Notes: generated by a model from the letters alone, not told the origin. 64,000 bases of DNA from an uncultured Gellertiella sp. (GCF_963457605.1 NZ_OY735139.1:2074501-2138500), one strand, 5' to 3'. Positions 9,095 through 18,732 are shown, counted from the stretch's first letter. Translations and numbers: made by a program.

Positions 9095-10678
9095 ATGAAC
9101 AATATCCTCGGCACACTTTCCGACGACACCCTGCAGGGCACGGCGGGTGATGATTTTCTGAGCGGACTTGCGGGCAATGACAGGCTGATTGGCGGGGATG
9201 GCAAGGATATCCTCGACGGAGGCATAGGCGCCGATACCATGGCCGGCGGCTTGGGCAATGACATCTATTATGTCGACGCCTTGAGCGATGAGGTCACCGA
9301 GGCCGCAGGCGAAGGCATCGATACGGTGCGTCTGCAACTGGCCGGAGGCGGCCTGGAGTTCCTCTACAAGCTGTCGGCAAATGTCGAAAATCTGGAAATG
9401 CTGGGCACTGCCGATTTGTATGCCTGGGGCAATGAGCTTGACAATGTCATGACCGGCAATTCCGGCGACAATCTTCTCTCGGGCCTGGGTGGCAACGACA
9501 CACTCAATGGCGGCGCAGGCAATGACAAGCTCTTCGGCGGCGATGGCAATGACATCCTCGACGGCGGCACCGGGGACGATACCATGGACGGGGGGGCTGG
9601 CAATGACATCTATTATGTCGACAGCCTTGGCGATGTGGTCACCGAGGCCGCAGATGGCGGCATCGACACGATACGCCTGCAGTTACCGACCGAAGGCTTT
9701 TACAACACCTACAAATTGCCCACAAACGTGGAAAATCTGGAATTGCTGGGCACCATAATTAGATGTGCGGACGGCAATGAACTCGACAATGTTATCACCG
9801 GAAATTCCACCGACAACCATATAAATGGTTTGGCTGGCAATGACACGCTCTATGGCGGTGCAGGTCATGACGATTTGCTCGGCGGGGACGGCAACGACAC
9901 GATCTATGGCGGCGCGGGGAATGATTATAGTCTGGAAGGCGGCAACGGCGATGACACGCTCTATGGCGACGCGGGAGATGATTATAGTCTGGAAGGCGGC
10001 GAAGGCAATGACACGCTCTATGGCGGCGCGGGAGATGATTATAGTCTGGAAGGCGGCGAAGGCAATGACACGCTCTATGGCGGCGCGGGCGATGATTATA
10101 GTCTGGAAGGCGGCAACGGCGATGACACGATCTATGGCGGCGCGGGAGATGATTTTAGTCTCGAAGGCGGCGAAGGCAATGACACGATCTATGGCGACGC
10201 GGGCGATGACTACTTGCAAGGCGGGGACGGCAATGACGCGCTCAATGGCGGCAAGGGCAATGATTATCTGGAGGGTGGCGACGGCAATGACATTCTGACG
10301 GGCGGCACCGGTCGTGATATTTTTTGCTTCGAACAACTGGTCGGTGTTGACCATATCACCGATTTCAAGCACGGGGCAGACCTGTTATTGCTTGACAGCT
10401 TTGTCTTTAAGAAGGTTGGAAGCGATGGAACCATCTTTTCGCCGACAAATCAGTTCGGCAAGATAATGCTGGATAATCATCTCCTCAATATAAAGGCGAA
10501 TAATTTCAGCGTCCATGCCGGTGGCCATGCGACCCGTGCGTCAGACCGGATCATCTATGACGAACATACCGGCAAGCTTTATTATGACGATGATGGTACC
10601 GGCAAGCACGCCGCTGTGCTGATTGCCGTGATGGACAATCACGTCCATCTGACGGCCTCGGATTTTGCATTGCTTTGA
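9095..10678 (+). CDS. RTX calcium-binding protein, type I secreted (first of a pair)
   Basis: 527 residues, built from GGxGxDxLx nonapeptides that bind Ca2+ in a beta-roll. Two linker modules of the IYYVDxLxD...VENLELLG type occur at about residues 45-125 and 165-240. Residues 276-370 are five near-identical 19-residue repeats. The last 100 residues (with RIIYDEHTGKLYYDDDG and ending in SDFALL) look like the uncleaved C-terminal signal for an ABC-type I exporter; no exporter is in the window. No N-terminal signal peptide. Start chosen at ATG 9095 with GAAGG 10 bp upstream; a TTG at 9062 is less likely. Role could be adhesion, matrix or surface layer; no catalytic domain is seen. Confidence 0.85.
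   Translation: MNNILGTLSDDTLQGTAGDDFLSGLAGNDRLIGGDGKDILDGGIGADTMAGGLGNDIYYVDALSDEVTEAAGEGIDTVRLQLAGGGLEFLYKLSANVENLEMLGTADLYAWGNELDNVMTGNSGDNLLSGLGGNDTLNGGAGNDKLFGGDGNDILDGGTGDDTMDGGAGNDIYYVDSLGDVVTEAADGGIDTIRLQLPTEGFYNTYKLPTNVENLELLGTIIRCADGNELDNVITGNSTDNHINGLAGNDTLYGGAGHDDLLGGDGNDTIYGGAGNDYSLEGGNGDDTLYGDAGDDYSLEGGEGNDTLYGGAGDDYSLEGGEGNDTLYGGAGDDYSLEGGNGDDTIYGGAGDDFSLEGGEGNDTIYGDAGDDYLQGGDGNDALNGGKGNDYLEGGDGNDILTGGTGRDIFCFEQLVGVDHITDFKHGADLLLLDSFVFKKVGSDGTIFSPTNQFGKIMLDNHLLNIKANNFSVHAGGHATRASDRIIYDEHTGKLYYDDDGTGKHAAVLIAVMDNHVHLTASDFALL
9920..10204 (+). repeat. Five tandem 57-bp repeats inside the first RTX gene
   Basis: Units begin at 9920, 9977, 10034, 10091 and 10148, each encoding a 19-residue block such as [19 protein letters not shown]. 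The units differ at only a few positions (mostly Asn/Glu, Gly/Asp and Leu/Ile changes). They are in frame and lack spacers, so they are coding repeats rather than CRISPR. Confidence 0.9.
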
Positions 10679-10918
10679 TCCCGGGAAATCGCACCCCAGG
10701 GCCGGCGGTTAAGCCGGTCCCCGGGGATATCTCTTCGGGAAATTCGAGGAGGATGAGGCCGGGTGCTATTGGCGTAAAAACTTCACTCCAAATATCTCCA
10801 ATGAGAGGCTGTCCCGTTAGAGGGGGCAGCCGCGATGCATTCATTCGGGAATTTCGCATCCCGAAAAATCCTTCTGCCAAATTTCTCAAAATATTCATCC
10901 AGAAACAGGGAGGCTATA

Positions 10919-12799
10919 ATGGCAACATATACTGGCACCAGCCGCGGTGAAACAATCAATGGTAGCTCAAGCAGTGATACGATCAACGGTAACGGCGGCA
11001 ATGACACGCTTAATGGTTATGGCGGCAATGACACCATCAAGGGCGGCACCGGTAATGACAAGATTTATGGTGGCACCGGGAATGATTCCCTCTATGGCGG
11101 CGGCGGCAACGACACGCTCCATGGCGACGCCGGGGATGATTCTATTAATGGCGGCACCGGCAGTGATACACTTTATGGTGACGATGGGAATGATTATCTC
11201 TACGGCGGCGGTGGCAACGACAAGCTTTATGGCGGCATTGGAAATGACCACATCTATGGCAGTACAGGCATTGATCTGCTCGAAGGTGGCGACGGGAATG
11301 ATACGCTCGATGGCGGTGCGAGTGGCGATACTATGAAGGGTGGTTTAGGCGACGACACCTATTATGTCGACGATGGCAATGATGTGGTAGCGGAAGATGC
11401 AAACGCTGGCCTCGACACGGTTTACAGCACCATCGACTATAAACTGACGGACAATGTCGAAAACCTTCATCTCCAGAACGCCTCCGATCTTTCCGGCGAG
11501 GGCAATGGTATCGCAAATGAAATCTGGGGCAATGACGGCATGAACACGCTCAAAGGCGATGGTGGCAATGACACGCTGCATGGCGGAGGCGGCAAAGACA
11601 CGCTGTATGGCGGCGACGGCATTGACTCGCTCTATGGTGACCTGGGCGATGACACCCTTTACGGTGACGCGGGCAACGACACGCTGGATGGTGGCGAGGG
11701 AAATGACACACTGTATGGCGGCGACGGCGGCGACTCAATTCAGGGCAACATCGGCAACGACACACTCTACGGCGACGCGGGCGACGACACGCTGGACGGT
11801 GGCGCGGGCAATGACACACTGTATGGCGGCGACGGCGATGACACGATTGCAGGCAACATCGGCGATGACACACTCTACGGCGGCACGGGTCACAATACCC
11901 TGGTGGGCGGCGTTGGCGATGACACCTATTACGTCGATAGTTCGAGTGACCTGATTGTTGAGCAAGTCAATGGGGGCGTGGATACGGTCGTCAGCTCCGT
12001 CAATTTCACGCTGGCCGACAATGTCGAAAATCTGGTTTTGCAATTGGGAGCCGGTGACATCAGCGGCACTGGCAACGGTGACGCGAACATAATTACCGGC
12101 AATGAGGGAAACAACTTTCTCTATGGTGGCGGAGGCGATGACACGCTGGATGGTGGTGCAGGGACTGACTATATGGCGGGAGGGACCGACAACGATAAAT
12201 ATTATGTCGATGATATCCACGACATTGTCGATGAATCGGACGGCACTGGCCATGATGCGGGCGGCACCGACACCGTTTATGCTTCGGTAACCTTCACGCT
12301 AAGTGACTTTGTTGAAAATCTCGTTCTTACCGGCAGCAATGCCATCGACGGAACCGGCAATGCAGACAACAACAATCTGACAGGCAATGGGGCTGCCAAC
12401 AACCTGTCCGGCGGCAATGGGCGCGATTTTCTCGATGGCAAGCTGGGCAACGACAATCTTTCTGGCGGTGCCGGCCCGGATACATTTATCTTTTCCACCA
12501 AGCTCGATGCGACCGCCAATGTCGACCACATCATCGATTTTTCCCACCAACAACAGGATGTCATCCGATTGGGCGCGTCGATATTCTCCATGCTTCCAAC
12601 TGGTGCGCTGTCGTCGTCGGCCTTCGTTTCCAATACGACAGGCGTCGCCACCCATACGGGTGAACGGATCATCTATGACAGCAGCACCGGCAAGCTCTAT
12701 TATGACGCAGATGGCTCGGCTGGTGCCTATTCTGCGGTGCTGTTTGCCGTTCTCGACAACCACGCGGCCTTGTCCGCGAGTGATTTTGCGGTGATTTGA
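10919..12799 (+). CDS. RTX calcium-binding protein, type I secreted (second of a pair)
   Basis: 626 residues. It opens with [20 protein letters not shown] and then long runs of GGxGxDxLY nonapeptides, interrupted by three TYYVD...DNVENL linker modules (about residues 145-200, 340-395 and 435-490). The C-terminal 100 residues ([17 protein letters not shown], ending SDFAVI) match those of the upstream RTX protein, so both probably use the same type I exporter. GGGAGG lies 6 bp before ATG 10919. The 240-bp gap before it holds two GC hairpins but no gene. No enzymatic domain is visible. Confidence 0.85.
   Translation: MATYTGTSRGETINGSSSSDTINGNGGNDTLNGYGGNDTIKGGTGNDKIYGGTGNDSLYGGGGNDTLHGDAGDDSINGGTGSDTLYGDDGNDYLYGGGGNDKLYGGIGNDHIYGSTGIDLLEGGDGNDTLDGGASGDTMKGGLGDDTYYVDDGNDVVAEDANAGLDTVYSTIDYKLTDNVENLHLQNASDLSGEGNGIANEIWGNDGMNTLKGDGGNDTLHGGGGKDTLYGGDGIDSLYGDLGDDTLYGDAGNDTLDGGEGNDTLYGGDGGDSIQGNIGNDTLYGDAGDDTLDGGAGNDTLYGGDGDDTIAGNIGDDTLYGGTGHNTLVGGVGDDTYYVDSSSDLIVEQVNGGVDTVVSSVNFTLADNVENLVLQLGAGDISGTGNGDANIITGNEGNNFLYGGGGDDTLDGGAGTDYMAGGTDNDKYYVDDIHDIVDESDGTGHDAGGTDTVYASVTFTLSDFVENLVLTGSNAIDGTGNADNNNLTGNGAANNLSGGNGRDFLDGKLGNDNLSGGAGPDTFIFSTKLDATANVDHIIDFSHQQQDVIRLGASIFSMLPTGALSSSAFVSNTTGVATHTGERIIYDSSTGKLYYDADGSAGAYSAVLFAVLDNHAALSASDFAVI
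11642..11857 (+). repeat. Duplicated 108-bp (36-residue) block in the second RTX gene
   Basis: Units at 11642-11749 and 11750-11857 each encode four nonapeptides with the pattern [23 protein letters not shown]. The next unit starts as if to repeat again and then diverges. This is recent internal duplication typical of RTX arrays. Confidence 0.8.
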
Positions 12800-13088
12800 T
12801 GCGAAGGTCCGGGCCGGGCTGTTGTCGGCCCGGCCGTCTCTCAAGACATGGCCCGCGCAAGACGGTGCAGCAATTTTGCGCGGGAGGACTGCGTCAAGAC
12901 AAAGCTGCACGGTGAAGCACTGGCACACTGCATCGGCCCGAAAACCGCTTCCGGCCCCGCGGGCACCTCTGAACCCCTGCGCGAATCTGCGCCACCACCG
13001 GCATATGCAGCCTTTGCGGCGCTTGACAGCGGGTACAGGGGGGATAAAAACCGCGCCAACACTCCTTCAAAGCAAAAAAGGTGTCCGG

Positions 13089-14198
13089 ATGACGCGCTCC
13101 CTGTTTCTCCTCCCCGGTGATGGCATTGGCCCCGAGGCCATGGCTGAAGTCCGCAAGATCATCGCTTCCATGAACGAGACGATGGCCGCCGGTTTCGTCA
13201 CCGAAGAAGGTCTGGTCGGCGGCAGCGCCTATGACGCGCATGGCACCGCGATTTCGGAAGCCGACATGGGCAAGGCCATGGCGGCGGATGCGGTGCTGTT
13301 CGGTGCCGTCGGCGGGCCGAAATGGGATGCCGTCCCCTATGAGGTCAGGCCCGAGGCGGGCTTGCTGCGCCTGCGCAAGGATTTGCAGCTGTTTGCCAAC
13401 CTGCGTCCGGCGATCTGCTATCCCGCCCTTGCCGCCGCCTCCTCGCTGAAGCCCGAACTGGTCGAAGGCCTCGACATCCTGATCGTGCGCGAGCTGACCG
13501 GCGGCGTCTATTTCGGCGAGCCGAAGAAAATCATCGACCTCGGCAATGGCCAGAAGCGCGGCATCGATACCCAGGTCTATGACACCTACGAGATCGAACG
13601 CATCGCCGGCGTTGCCTTCGAACTCGCCCGCACCCGCACCAACCGCGTCTGCTCGATGGAAAAGCGCAACGTGATGAAATCAGGCGTGTTGTGGAACCAG
13701 GTGGTGACCGACGTGCACAAGACCCGCTATGCCGATGTGCAGCTGGAGCACATGCTGGCCGATGCCGGTGGCATGCAGCTGGTTCGCCAGCCCAAGCAGT
13801 TCGATGTCATCGTCACCGACAACCTGTTCGGCGACATGCTGTCCGACGTCGCCGCGATGCTGACCGGTTCGCTCGGCATGCTGCCCTCCGCCTCGCTCGG
13901 CGCGCCCGATGCCGTCACCGGCAAGCGCAAGGCGCTCTATGAGCCGGTGCACGGCTCGGCCCCCGACATTGCCGGGCGCGGCATCGCCAATCCGATTGCG
14001 ATGATTGCCTCCTTCGCCATGTGCCTGCGCTACTCCTTCAACATGGTCAGCGAAGCCGACCGGCTGGAAATAGCGATTGCCAATGTGCTCGACAAGGGCA
14101 TCCGCACCGGCGACATCATGGCCGACGGCTGCCGCAAGGTCGGCACGGCGGAGATGGGCGACGCCATTCTGGCCGAATTCAACAGCCTCCCGGCCTGA
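13089..14198 (+). CDS. leuB: 3-isopropylmalate dehydrogenase
   Basis: 369 residues. NAD-dependent oxidative decarboxylation of 3-isopropylmalate in leucine synthesis. Seen: [12 protein letters not shown] at the N-terminus, [10 protein letters not shown] near residue 73, ELTGGVYFG, and the NAD-binding [12 protein letters not shown] near residue 285. Starts at ATG 13089 with AAAAAGG 8 bp upstream. The 289-bp gap before it contains a GC hairpin after the RTX stop (about 12809-12835) and a TTGACA hexamer at 13023 with no convincing -10 element; nothing coding. Confidence 0.97.
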   Translation: MTRSLFLLPGDGIGPEAMAEVRKIIASMNETMAAGFVTEEGLVGGSAYDAHGTAISEADMGKAMAADAVLFGAVGGPKWDAVPYEVRPEAGLLRLRKDLQLFANLRPAICYPALAAASSLKPELVEGLDILIVRELTGGVYFGEPKKIIDLGNGQKRGIDTQVYDTYEIERIAGVAFELARTRTNRVCSMEKRNVMKSGVLWNQVVTDVHKTRYADVQLEHMLADAGGMQLVRQPKQFDVIVTDNLFGDMLSDVAAMLTGSLGMLPSASLGAPDAVTGKRKALYEPVHGSAPDIAGRGIANPIAMIASFAMCLRYSFNMVSEADRLEIAIANVLDKGIRTGDIMADGCRKVGTAEMGDAILAEFNSLPA

Positions 14199-14292
14199 TC
14201 ATCCGGCCTCCTTTCCGTCGCCGTCTGGAAAAGGCCACGGGAATGCCCTATCCAGTCGCCTTCAAAGCTTGTTCTTGCATGTCGTTCATCGC

Positions 14293-14395
14293 TAGAGTTT
14301 GTCAGGGAAAGGTGGAATCCGGTTTTCCCGAAAAGACAAACGAAAACAAAGAGAATTAGAGTTTGTCTGGTTCAGTCTGAACCTGACAAACTCTA
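14293..14395 (+). repeat. Mosaic intergenic repeat, copy 1 (103 bp)
   Basis: First copy of a four-member family with two palindromes. The left palindrome pairs GTTTGTC/GGGAAA with TTTCCC/GACAAAC. The right one is a 17-bp stem, AGAGTTTGTCTGGTTCA with its complement, one mismatch. Same orientation as copy 4, opposite to copies 2 and 3. It lies between leuB and the PAP2 gene. The two-palindrome, roughly 100-bp design recalls the RIME elements of rhizobia; identity with RIME is not proven here. Confidence 0.85.
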
Positions 14396-14436
14396 GAGCG
14401 CACTGACTTTTGCGCGACATGCTCCAGGAGGCCGCC

Positions 14437-15186
14437 ATGACTGACCAGATCCGGCGGCCGGGCCAGAAGCCCGGCTTCTTCGACAAGCTGAGAAACCGGC
14501 GCGCCCGCTTTGCCAGCCGCCATCCCGCCATCGCCTGGAAGGGCTGGCTGGCTTCAACTCTGCTGCTGGTCGCTCTTGCCGTGCTGGTTCTGGATCGCCC
14601 GGTCATCCACTGGGTGGCAACCGAGCCCGCATGGCTGAGAGCGCTGGCGGCGCGTGTCACCGACACCGGAAAATCCGGCTGGATCCTTGTCTCGTCCGCC
14701 ATCCTCGGCATCGCCTTCAGGCTGGCCGGACGCCATATGCGCCCGCGGCGCTGGCGACACCGGTCGATTCTGCTCGTCCAGTCCTGCCTCTATGTGTTTG
14801 TGTCCGTCGCAGGCTCCGGTCTGCTGTCCAACCTGATCAAGCGCGCCGCCGGGCGGGCGCGGCCGATGCATATCGACGATCTCGGCACGCTGAGCTTCCA
14901 TCCCTTTGCCAATGGCTATGATTTCGAAAGCTTTCCCTCCGGCCATTCGACCACCGACGGGGCGCTGGCCATGGCGCTCGCCCTGCTGTTTCCGGCGCTG
15001 CGTCTGCCGCTGCTCGCCCTCGGCCTCGCTTTGGCGATCACCCGCATCCTGGTCGGCGCCCATTATCCCAGCGATGTGATTGCCGGCTTTTCCTTCGGTG
15101 CCTGGTTTGCGCTGATGATGGCCCTGGTCTTTGCCCGCAACGGGCTGCTGTTCCGCAACGGCACCTCCCGCTGGCCCCGGCGCTGA
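14437..15186 (+). CDS. PAP2-type phosphatase, inner membrane
   Basis: 249 residues with about five or six membrane helices. The three-part acid phosphatase signature is complete: KRAAGRARP, then PSGHSTTDG, then RILVGAHYPSDV with the catalytic His. Family members dephosphorylate undecaprenyl pyrophosphate, phosphatidic acid or lipid A; the substrate here is not determinable. ATG 14437 is preceded by AGGAGG at 5 bp. Confidence 0.88.
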   Translation: MTDQIRRPGQKPGFFDKLRNRRARFASRHPAIAWKGWLASTLLLVALAVLVLDRPVIHWVATEPAWLRALAARVTDTGKSGWILVSSAILGIAFRLAGRHMRPRRWRHRSILLVQSCLYVFVSVAGSGLLSNLIKRAAGRARPMHIDDLGTLSFHPFANGYDFESFPSGHSTTDGALAMALALLFPALRLPLLALGLALAITRILVGAHYPSDVIAGFSFGAWFALMMALVFARNGLLFRNGTSRWPRR

Positions 15187-15191
15187 TCATC

Positions 15192-15224
15192 AAAAAACCC
15201 GGCACCCCCTGAAAGGGTGCCGGG
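15192..15224 (-). terminator. Terminator of the MHS transporter gene
   Basis: A 10-bp GC stem (CCCGGCACCC with its complement) at 15198-15224. Read on the minus strand it is followed by six T residues (15192-15197). It sits between the convergent PAP2 and transporter genes. Confidence 0.75.
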
Positions 15225-15262
15225 CCAGATCCGGGAGACCCGGTCAGCTCGTGAAATCGCCG

Positions 15263-17140
15263 TCAGGCATGAACGTCGTTGTTCCTAGTCTCCCGCAGCA
15301 CAAAAAGACCGATAACGGCGCAACCAGCGGCAATGGCGACAGGATACCAGAGACCGAAGTAGATATTGCCGGTCGCCGCACTCATGGCGAAGGCCGTTGC
15401 CGGAAGCAGGCCACCGAACCAGCCATTGCCGATATGGTAGGGCAGCGACAGGCCGGTATAGCGGATGCGGGTCGGGAACATCTCGACCAGCATGGCAGCC
15501 ATCGGGCCATAGACCATGGTCACATAGATCATCAGCAGGAACAGCAGGCCGACGATCTTCGGCGAGTTCATCGCCGCGGGATCAGCCACCACCTTGAAGG
15601 CACCGGCACCGGGCACGGTGTAATAGGCAATCTCCGTCGCCGTGCCCGCTTCTTCCGCCGTGACGATCTTGTCCTTGATGGCAGAGGCGACGGGAACACT
15701 GGTCTTGGCACTTGCCTGGATGGTTGCGAGATCGAGCTTCAGTTCCGGATTCTTGCCGATGAAGCCGGCAAGCTTGGCTTCCGCCACCTTGGCGGGATCG
15801 CGCACCAGCGGATAGCCGCTGGCCTGCATGGCGAGATAGGCGGCCTTTTCAAAGCCTGCCGTCTTTGCCTTTGCCTCTTCGCCCGCCTTGACGGCATCGA
15901 AGCTCGGGATGACGGCATTGCCGATCTTGACCGAAGCATCCGTCACAGACGTATCGGCCACCACGTCATAGGGAACCGAGTTCTTGGTGAGGAACGAGGT
16001 TGCGATATCGCAGGACGACGTGAACTTCGCGGTACCCGTCAGGTTGAATTGGAAATGGCAGTCGGACGGATTTGCGGTGACCTGGGCGCGCACCGAGGCC
16101 TGGGCATTGGCAAGCGCCGGATTGGCAGCTTCTGTCAGCCCATGGAAGATCGGGAAATAGGTGAGCGCCGCAAGCACCATGCCCGCCAGAATGATCGGCT
16201 TGCGGCCGATCTTGTCCGACAGCCAGCCGAAGAACACGAACAGGAAGGTGCCGAGCGCCAGCGCAATCGCCACCAGGATATTGGCGGCCTGTGCATCGAC
16301 CTTGAGCACATTGGTGAGGAAGAACAGCGCGTAGAACTGGCCGGAATACCAGACCACGGCCTGGCCCGCGACCGCGCCGAACAGGGCGATGATGGCGATC
16401 TTGGCATTCTTCCACTGACCGAAGGCTTCCGAAATCGGGGCCTTCGACTGCTTGCCCTCCTCCTTCATCTTCTTGAAGGCGGGCGATTCATTCATCTTCA
16501 TCCGGATCCAGACGGAGATGCCGAGAAGCAGCGACGAGACGAGGAACGGCACGCGCCAGCCCCAGCTGGCAAAGGCTTCCTTGCCGAGATTGACCTGAAT
16601 GGCGAGAATGACCAGCAGCGACAGGAACAGGCCAAGCGTTGCGGTGGTCTGGATCCAGGACGTGTAGAAACCGCGCCGACCGTCGGGCGCATGTTCGGCG
16701 ACATAAGTGGCAGCACCGCCATATTCGCCGCCGATCGCAAGCCCCTGCAGCAGGCGCAGCCCGATCAGAAGGGCGGGTGCGAGGATGCCGATCGAGGCCG
16801 AGCCGGGGATGAGGCCGACCAGGAAAGTCGACAGGCCCATGATCAGGATCGTGACGAGGAAGGTGTATTTGCGGCCGACGAGATCGCCGAGGCGACCGAA
16901 GACCAGTGCGCCGAAGGGGCGAACCAGAAAGCCTGCGGCAAAGGCCAGAAGCGTGAAGATATTGCGGGTCGCTTCCGGGAAATCGGCAAAGAAATTCGCG
17001 CCGATGAAGGTGGCGAGAGAGCCGTAAAGATAAAAATCATACCATTCAAACACGGTGCCGAGCGAAGACGCGAAGATGACCTTCTTCTCCTCCCCGCTCA
17101 TCGGGCGGGTCATCGAACCCGCTGCTGACGTATAGGCCAT
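15263..17140 (-). CDS. MHS-family MFS transporter with a large periplasmic insert
   Basis: 625 residues against about 430-450 for ordinary metabolite:H+ symporters. FEWYDFYLYG, LVRPFGALVFGRLGDLVGRK and the GGEYGGAATYVAEHAP motif are diagnostic of the MHS branch (dicarboxylate, shikimate, proline/betaine carriers). About 185 extra residues (roughly 338-522) lie between helices 9 and 10, a loop that should face the periplasm; they include two Cys residues and an Ala/Lys-rich helical stretch. Start at ATG 17140 with GGGGAGGA 8 bp upstream. Substrate unknown. Confidence 0.85.
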   Translation of the reverse strand: MAYTSAAGSMTRPMSGEEKKVIFASSLGTVFEWYDFYLYGSLATFIGANFFADFPEATRNIFTLLAFAAGFLVRPFGALVFGRLGDLVGRKYTFLVTILIMGLSTFLVGLIPGSASIGILAPALLIGLRLLQGLAIGGEYGGAATYVAEHAPDGRRGFYTSWIQTTATLGLFLSLLVILAIQVNLGKEAFASWGWRVPFLVSSLLLGISVWIRMKMNESPAFKKMKEEGKQSKAPISEAFGQWKNAKIAIIALFGAVAGQAVVWYSGQFYALFFLTNVLKVDAQAANILVAIALALGTFLFVFFGWLSDKIGRKPIILAGMVLAALTYFPIFHGLTEAANPALANAQASVRAQVTANPSDCHFQFNLTGTAKFTSSCDIATSFLTKNSVPYDVVADTSVTDASVKIGNAVIPSFDAVKAGEEAKAKTAGFEKAAYLAMQASGYPLVRDPAKVAEAKLAGFIGKNPELKLDLATIQASAKTSVPVASAIKDKIVTAEEAGTATEIAYYTVPGAGAFKVVADPAAMNSPKIVGLLFLLMIYVTMVYGPMAAMLVEMFPTRIRYTGLSLPYHIGNGWFGGLLPATAFAMSAATGNIYFGLWYPVAIAAGCAVIGLFVLRETRNNDVHA

Positions 17141-17282
17141 TAAATTGTCCTCCCCTTTATGCCAAGAACCTTGGACGTGACCGCCGGAACTCCTCCAGAA
17201 AACCCGTCGCGAGACGGGTGGCAGCACGCTTGCCGCAAAGATTGACAGAAAAGGGCGCTTTAGGTGAGAGCGGCTTTCGGCT

Positions 17283-17298
17283 TATGACTTTAGTCGTA
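17283..17298. promoter_or_regulatory. Inverted repeat, candidate operator upstream of the MHS transporter
   Basis: TATGACT-TT-AGTCGTA, arms matching at six of seven positions, in the 330-bp region between the divergent transporter and VirK/YbjX-like genes. It is about 143 bp from the transporter start. I see no gene in this gap. Function inferred from symmetry and position only. Confidence 0.35.
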
Positions 17299-17470
17299 TT
17301 TTGTGCAGTGCAAACAAAGACATGTCGGTTGACGGCGGTAAACACGGCCAACAGGCCTGACGGAGTGCCGGGGTCGCTGACCTTGACCCCAATTGTCCTT
17401 TGCCGTAGGGCGGGAAACAATGATGCGGGCGAGGGTTTCCCGCATCGCGCTTTATCCAGAAACGGGCACG

Positions 17471-18376
17471 ATGCCGGACACACGCCGAAACAGGTCCATA
17501 CTCGCGAAGATCGCTGCAATCTTCGCCTATACCGGCGCTGTTTTTGAAAACAACACGCTGAAGCACACCATCGTGTTCTTTTTCCGCTCCATCACCCGGT
17601 TCCGGCTGACCAGCCGCTGGATTGGCTTTCTCGAGGATTACGGGCAGGGCGAAGGCCTGGGCCAGCCGCCGCTGGAACTGGTGCGCAAGGCATTCGGGGC
17701 CTATTTCATCATGAACCGTTCGCTCGCCGAGCGGGAAGCCCTGCTGGAGCACCATTACCGGCTTGCAAGCGAACGGGTTCCCAAAGCGGTTCTCGAAGCG
17801 CTCTGGGCGGGCGAGCCCACCGAACTTGGCCGCGTCTCAGGCAAGAAGGACGATTATATCGTCTGGCTGCGGCGGGCCGATCAGTGCGGCACCCGGCATG
17901 AGGGCGAATGGACCTTTGGTTTCGAGTGCAGAATATCGGGTCTGCTTCTCTGCCGCATCACCGTACTTCTGGTCGCCGGTGCCGACGGACGGCCCTCGGT
18001 CGCGATTGGCGGTTTGCAGGGACCGTCACGGGAAGTGCCGAAATCGGCGCTGGTCACAGCCACCCGCGATCTCGGCGGCCTGCGCCCGAAGGATGCCATG
18101 CTGCTCGTCACCGGCGGCCTTGCCAAGGCTCTCGGCGCAGGCTCGATCTTTGCCGTCGACAATCTCGGCCATCCCATCAATTACCGGGCGCAGCGCCGCC
18201 GGGCAAAGATGCTGACCGACTATGACGACTACTGGCGCGACAGGGGTGGCGAGCCGGGCCCGCCGTTCGGCTTCGTGCTGCCGGTCAGGGACCCCTTCGA
18301 GGCCGAGCCCGGCAACAAGCGCCGCGACGAGGCAAAACAGGCGTTTTTCGCCTGCGGCAACCGGCTGTTGCAGTAA
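17471..18376 (+). CDS. VirK/YbjX (DUF535) family protein
   Basis: About 301 residues. The core matches the family: GGLQGP at about residue 179, then ATRDLGGLRPKDAMLL, AVDNLGHPINY and the YDDYWRDRGG segment. VirK/YbjX proteins of enterobacteria are linked to virulence and membrane stress; the biochemical role is unknown. No signal peptide in this start. The start is uncertain: ATG 17471 is chosen by homolog-like length, with ATGs at 17420 and 17423 in frame and no strong ribosome site before any of them. Confidence 0.75.
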   Translation: MPDTRRNRSILAKIAAIFAYTGAVFENNTLKHTIVFFFRSITRFRLTSRWIGFLEDYGQGEGLGQPPLELVRKAFGAYFIMNRSLAEREALLEHHYRLASERVPKAVLEALWAGEPTELGRVSGKKDDYIVWLRRADQCGTRHEGEWTFGFECRISGLLLCRITVLLVAGADGRPSVAIGGLQGPSREVPKSALVTATRDLGGLRPKDAMLLVTGGLAKALGAGSIFAVDNLGHPINYRAQRRRAKMLTDYDDYWRDRGGEPGPPFGFVLPVRDPFEAEPGNKRRDEAKQAFFACGNRLLQ

Positions 18377-18732
18377 CGGACCGCGTCCCGCAATTGCGGC
18401 TTGCGCCGGTATGTGCCCCGTTGCGGTGCAGCCTTCGCACTTGACTTGCCGCGAAAAATTCGTAAAGACCACCATCAGAAAAAGGATCTGTTCCCGCATG
18501 AATTTCTGCGAGCCTTCCATCGCTGACAGAAATTGCCCGGCGCTTCGCGCCGGTGGGCAGGGATTCGTTTCCGCTTCCCTCAAAACTACGGCCAAAACGA
18601 CGACGAAAACCGTCTGACGTCTCTGGCCTGCCGCTCTCTCCCCGGCTCGGCTGGGGACAGGAAGCCGCCTGGTTGATCCTTGCGGATTTCCACTCCCAAC
18701 CGACGAGGAGAGACAGAAAGAGAGCTTGGATC
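18377..18732. other. 356-bp region upstream of asd
   Basis: No gene recognised. It holds a CTTGAC hexamer at 18440-18445, with TAAAGA 17 bases downstream, a possible alphaproteobacterial promoter for asd. There is also a GC hairpin-like stretch around 18535-18560. The asd ribosome site (GAGGAGAGACAGAAAGAGAG) occupies its end. I see no recognised riboswitch. Confidence 0.35.

Noticed and set aside
9920-10204. Possible CRISPR array
   Set aside because: The 57-bp units are contiguous, in frame and without unique spacers; no cas genes nearby.
9683-10372. Repetitive Ala/Ile/Val-rich frame on the minus strand in the first RTX gene
   Set aside because: Its repeats are simply the complement of the RTX tandem repeats; the plus frame has the Ca-binding motifs.
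15131-17128. Long plus-strand frame over the MHS transporter
   Set aside because: Complement of the transporter gene. No ribosome site or family resemblance.
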